From positions 1,247 to 21,404 of the forward strand of contig DHTF01000071.1 in NCBI GenBank assembly GCA_002411515.1: a stretch of 20,158 nt of DNA, in the 5' to 3' direction. Position 1 is the first letter of the stretch, and every line of letters starts with the position of its first letter. The notes beneath the pieces were generated by a model, which was not told the DNA's origin, did no database searches, and saw nothing but the letters and a program-made list of their open reading frames with translations. Both the position numbers and the translations under genes were made by a program. Shown one piece after another: positions 17,306 to 20,158 of the stretch. Source of the stretch: Proteiniphilum sp. UBA5267. Its GTDB lineage: Bacteria > Bacteroidota > Bacteroidia > Bacteroidales > Dysgonomonadaceae.

Positions 17306-19300
17306 ATGGATAAAAATACAATTATTGGTTTGCTTCTGATTACTGCTATAATCATTGGCTTTACCATATATAACCGACCTAGCGCGGAACAGATTGAAGC
17401 AGAGCGACTACGTCGCGATTCAATCGCTCAGGTCGATGCGACCCGTGCGCAAACTGAGCAGCCTCCCGCGACAATACCTGACAGTAGCAACGAAACTCTG
17501 CTGGAACAGGGAAATAACGTGGCCGACTTTTTCAGCACGGGTCAAACGGTGCAGTCAGTCGTCTCTGACAGCCTGACTGCCCTCACCACATTGCCCAACG
17601 TACAGGATTCTGCTCTGCAGACAACCTCTGCCTCTGAGGAGACGGTGGTGCTGGAAAATGAAAAAATACGCCTGGTGCTAAATACACTTGGCGGGAGCAT
17701 CCAGTCAGTTCAATTGAAGGAACATCTCCGTTATACCGGCGACAGCCTCTACCTGTTTGAGGACAATGAAGCCCGCTTTAACCTGGATCTCTATAACCGC
17801 AATAGTGTGCGTTTATCTACCGAGCAGGAGCACTTCACTCCCATTCGTAGCGCTGATGGAAAGTCGGTTGTTATGCGCCTCCAAAGTTCTCCGCAGCAAT
17901 ACATCGACTTTATTTATACCTTGCCTGCCGATGAGTACATGATGGATTTCGACATCCGTGTTGTGGGAATGAAGAATGGCCTTCATCCGGAAAGTCTGAC
18001 TAATTTCAGGGTAAACTGGGAGCAGAAAGTGCGTCAACAGGAGAAAGGTCGTCAGTTTGAAGAACGCTTTTCGCGTATCCATTATAAGTATGACCGACAG
18101 GATGTGCAGAAAATGAGTGAATCGAGAAATGACCGGAAGGAACTTTCCGAGCCATTGAAATGGTTTGCCTTCAAAGATCAGTACTTCTCCGCCATCGTTA
18201 TTGGTGAAAGACCCTTTAGCAATACCGTCCTTACGTCAGAAATGCTGAAGGATAGTAATTATACGAAGGAATACAAGGCTGAGGTGTGGGTGCCGGGCGA
18301 GGTGAGCACAGAGAGTGACCTGATCTCTGCCGGCTTCCAATATTACTTTGGCCCCGTGCACTACAATACACTCAAGGCATACGACAAAGAAATAAAGGAA
18401 GGTACAGAAAAGCTTGAGCTCGAAGAGATTGTATATCTGGGATATCGCTGGCTGAGCTGGGTGAACAAGTGGCTGGTGATTCCTGTATTTGATTTCTTCC
18501 GCTCTCTTGGATGGGGTATGGGGCTGATCATACTCATTCTTACGCTGATGGTGAAACTGATCATTTCACCGCTTACTTATAAGTCATTCCTCTCATCGGC
18601 CAAGATGCGCGTATTGCGTCCACAGATACAGGAGATTGAAAAGAAATTCCCCGGTAAGGAGCAGGACATGATGATGAAGCGTCAGCAGGCCACCATGGAT
18701 CTATACAACAAAGTAGGGGTGAGCCCCATGAGCGGATGTTTGCCCATGCTCATACAGATGCCGGTGCTGTTGGCTCTCTTCTTTTTCTTCCCCTCGGCCA
18801 TTGAGTTGCGTCAACAGAGTTTCCTTTGGGCTGATGACCTCTCCACGTACGATTCACTCATCTCCTGGAGTGGAAATATTCCGTTAATCACCCGTTTTGT
18901 GGGTAACCACATCAGTATTTTCTGTTTGCTGATGACGGTGGTCAATGTCATCTATACAAAATACAACATGTCCTCAATGGACACCGGTCAGCAGACGTTG
19001 CCAGGTATGAAGAACATGCCCATCTTTATGTCGATATTTATGTTCTTCTTCCTGAATAGTTATCCCTCGGGATTGAACTACTACTATTTCCTTTCCACCC
19101 TCTTCACCATTGTTCATACCTATCTGATGAAGCAGTTCATCAACGAGGATAAGATCCTGGCACAGCTGGAAGAAAATAAGAAGAAGCCGAAAAAGAAGCC
19201 ATCGGGTTTCATGGCCCGTTTGGCGGAAGCACAGAAGATGCAGGAGAAGCAGGCACGTGAACAGGCTCGGGCAAATGCAAAACGCAACTCTCGTAATTGA
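17306..19300 (+). CDS. yidC: Membrane protein insertase YidC
   Basis: The 664-residue protein inserts membrane proteins with or without SecYEG. It has an N-terminal anchor helix (about 5-22), a low-complexity linker, a large periplasmic domain (about 113-380) beginning VVLENEKIRLVLNTLGGSIQSVQL, and the conserved 60KD_IMP core: GWGMGLIILILTLMVKLIISPLTYKSF (402-428), AKMRVLRPQIQEIEKKF (432-448), GVSPMSGCLPMLIQMPVLLALFFFF (471-495), and further helices at about 535-550, 572-586 and 592-610. Lys417 occupies the place of the groove arginine of E. coli YidC. The C-terminus (619-664) is a Lys/Arg-rich tail that could contact the ribosome. It follows pyrG with no clear promoter in the gap, so read-through from pyrG is likely, and ends before a terminator. 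Confidence 0.96.
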   Translation: MDKNTIIGLLLITAIIIGFTIYNRPSAEQIEAERLRRDSIAQVDATRAQTEQPPATIPDSSNETLLEQGNNVADFFSTGQTVQSVVSDSLTALTTLPNVQDSALQTTSASEETVVLENEKIRLVLNTLGGSIQSVQLKEHLRYTGDSLYLFEDNEARFNLDLYNRNSVRLSTEQEHFTPIRSADGKSVVMRLQSSPQQYIDFIYTLPADEYMMDFDIRVVGMKNGLHPESLTNFRVNWEQKVRQQEKGRQFEERFSRIHYKYDRQDVQKMSESRNDRKELSEPLKWFAFKDQYFSAIVIGERPFSNTVLTSEMLKDSNYTKEYKAEVWVPGEVSTESDLISAGFQYYFGPVHYNTLKAYDKEIKEGTEKLELEEIVYLGYRWLSWVNKWLVIPVFDFFRSLGWGMGLIILILTLMVKLIISPLTYKSFLSSAKMRVLRPQIQEIEKKFPGKEQDMMMKRQQATMDLYNKVGVSPMSGCLPMLIQMPVLLALFFFFPSAIELRQQSFLWADDLSTYDSLISWSGNIPLITRFVGNHISIFCLLMTVVNVIYTKYNMSSMDTGQQTLPGMKNMPIFMSIFMFFFLNSYPSGLNYYYFLSTLFTIVHTYLMKQFINEDKILAQLEENKKKPKKKPSGFMARLAEAQKMQEKQAREQARANAKRNSRN

Positions 19301-19329
19301 TCAGCATAGCGTGAAAGACTGAAAGAAAG

Positions 19330-19357
19330 GGAGGATTCATGCTGATCCTCCTTTTTT
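19330..19357 (+). terminator. Rho-independent terminator after yidC
   Basis: GGAGGAT (19330-19336) pairs with ATCCTCC (19345-19351) around an 8-base loop, followed directly by six T. It closes the pyrG-yidC unit. A second 9-base pairing, GATCAGCAT (19299-19307) with ATGCTGATC (19339-19347), competes with its right arm. Confidence 0.85.
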
Positions 19358-19500
19358 AATATGCCTGACTTTATCTGGGAACTGTTGATAAAGGCCCCAA
19401 ACGCCCGAAAAAGCATCGAAGGCGGAAAAAGGTGAACATATTTTTTCGATATTTGTTTTAAAAATGATAGAATAATTCTTTATTGGTTAATAAAATTATT
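19358..19500. other. Intergenic region after the yidC terminator
   Basis: These 143 bases hold no gene that I can support. Near the end there is TTTG at 19452-19455 and a poor -7-like TAATTCTT at 19473-19480, a possible weak promoter for the acidic protein gene; spacing and sequence are both off consensus. The last 50 bases are very AT-rich. Confidence 0.4.
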
Positions 19501-19827
19501 ATGAGCGAAGAAAATAAAGTACTAGAGTACGATGAAGATGATTCACTGAGGTTTATTCAGAATCACTTGCCGGAAGAGTTACAGGGTGAGTTTTCAGACG
19601 ATGAAATCAACTACATTGTAGATCTGATTTACGAGTTCTACGAAGAGAAGGGATTTCTGGACGAGAATGATGATGACACGGAGATTGAAATCGATGAAGA
19701 TGAATTGCTGGAATTCGTCATTAAAAATGCCCGTAGAGATGCTATCAGAGATTACACCAACGAACAAATAGAAGCCATTGTGGCTGGTGAGCTCGCTTAC
19801 TGCGACACACTCAACCTGTTCGACTAA
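19501..19827 (+). CDS. Conserved hypothetical, strongly acidic protein
   Basis: The 108-residue protein contains 36 Asp/Glu and about 7 Lys/Arg, so it is highly acidic. It has no signal peptide or membrane helix and is probably cytosolic. A first half (EDDSLRFIQNHLPEELQGEFSDDEINYIVDLIYEFYEEKGFL) looks helical, then an acidic low-complexity stretch DENDDDTEIEIDEDE at about 54-68, then a helical C-terminal half ending ELAYCDTLNLFD. From memory it resembles short conserved hypothetical proteins of Bacteroidales; no function is known to me. I start it at ATG 19501; the TTG at 19483 adds only six residues. A lipoprotein gene begins 65 bases downstream. Confidence 0.7.
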   Translation: MSEENKVLEYDEDDSLRFIQNHLPEELQGEFSDDEINYIVDLIYEFYEEKGFLDENDDDTEIEIDEDELLEFVIKNARRDAIRDYTNEQIEAIVAGELAYCDTLNLFD

Positions 19828-19892
19828 ACAGCATAATGGCGATACTCTCAGCGAAATAATCAAAACATTCACAAAAAAAAGAATAATTAATT

Positions 19893-20158
19893 ATGAAACA
19901 ATTTGCAAAATTATTGAGTATAGGTTTTTTAGGAGGAACACTGATCCTTTCAGGTTGTGGAGCCAGTAGAACTCTGCAGGGCGGAGGTATTGGAGCCGGA
20001 GCGGGAGCTGCCGTGGGAGCTGGCGTGGGAGCCATTGCCGGCGGTGGAAAAGGCGCAGCCATTGGTGCCGGTATTGGCGCTATTCTGGGAGGTACAGCAG
20101 GAGCCATTATAGGAAATAAAATGGATAAGCAGGCTGCCGAGCTGGAACAGATTGAAGG
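19893..20158 (+). CDS. Glycine-zipper lipoprotein, probably OmpA family (3' end outside window)
   Basis: The first 88 codons are visible. The N-terminus MKQFAKLLSIGFLGGTLILSGC is a lipoprotein signal with lipobox LSGC and Cys22 as the lipidated residue. Residues about 30-75 are a glycine zipper with repeated GxxxG spacing (GAGAGAAVGAGVGAIAGGGKG and on to GTAGAIIGNKMDKQ). Bacteroidales proteins with this start commonly continue into a C-terminal OmpA peptidoglycan-binding domain, as in E. coli YiaD; that part is not visible, so the OmpA call is inference. A glycine zipper can insert into or pack against membrane. The frame is open to the window end. Confidence 0.75.
   Translation, partial: MKQFAKLLSIGFLGGTLILSGCGASRTLQGGGIGAGAGAAVGAGVGAIAGGGKGAAIGAGIGAILGGTAGAIIGNKMDKQAAELEQIE

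Overview
The window reads as a chromosomal, housekeeping-rich stretch from a member of the Bacteroidota, most likely order Bacteroidales. The evidence is in the sequence. Promoter-like elements fit the Bacteroidota pattern TAnnTTTG, with an upstream TTG/TTTG about 19-20 bases away in the best cases. Gene starts have little or no Shine-Dalgarno sequence. Several products belong to Bacteroidota-typical families: the short omega-like RNA polymerase subunit, DUF4293, DUF3316, DUF1460, and the glycine-zipper lipoprotein. Gene organisation is dense. I see no insertion sequence, phage gene, CRISPR array, tRNA or rRNA.

Layout. (1) Bases 1-1571 (+) hold the 3' part of bamD, then an rpoZ-like omega gene and a four-helix membrane protein (DUF4293), closed by a strong bidirectional terminator. 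(2) Bases 1673-2587 (-) encode an M48 metalloprotease lipoprotein, separated from the next gene by a 372-base divergent control region. (3) Bases 2960-6516 (+) carry topoisomerase IV subunit A (parC) with an unusual leader, then a DUF3316 exported protein. (4) Bases 6617-10437 (+) carry a PatB/MalY-type C-S lyase, a SlyD-type prolyl isomerase with a cysteine-rich tail, chorismate synthase (aroC) and an exported DUF1460 amidase-like enzyme. (5) Bases 10455-13741 (-) form a probable three-gene unit: S41 C-terminal processing protease, CapA-like metallophosphatase, MgtC/SapB membrane protein. (6) Bases 13912-19300 (+) carry a VanZ-like protein, a SHOCT-DUF4870 membrane protein overlapping ftsE, CTP synthase (pyrG) and the membrane insertase yidC, closed by a terminator. 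(7) Bases 19501-20158 (+) carry a very acidic conserved hypothetical protein and the start of a glycine-zipper lipoprotein that runs off the window.

Theme. Much of the window serves the cell envelope: BamD (outer-membrane protein assembly), YidC (inner-membrane insertion), FtsE (division and wall hydrolysis), the M48 and S41 proteases (envelope quality control), the DUF1460 amidase and several small membrane proteins. The rest is central metabolism and nucleic-acid upkeep (PyrG, AroC, ParC, omega). No convincing new multigene system is visible. The points most worth a second look are small: the parC leader with an in-frame upstream ORF and hairpin, the nine-cysteine SlyD tail, the inverted repeats before the PatB-like gene and yidC, the stop/start overlap joining the DUF4870 gene to ftsE without ftsX, and the acidic 108-residue protein.
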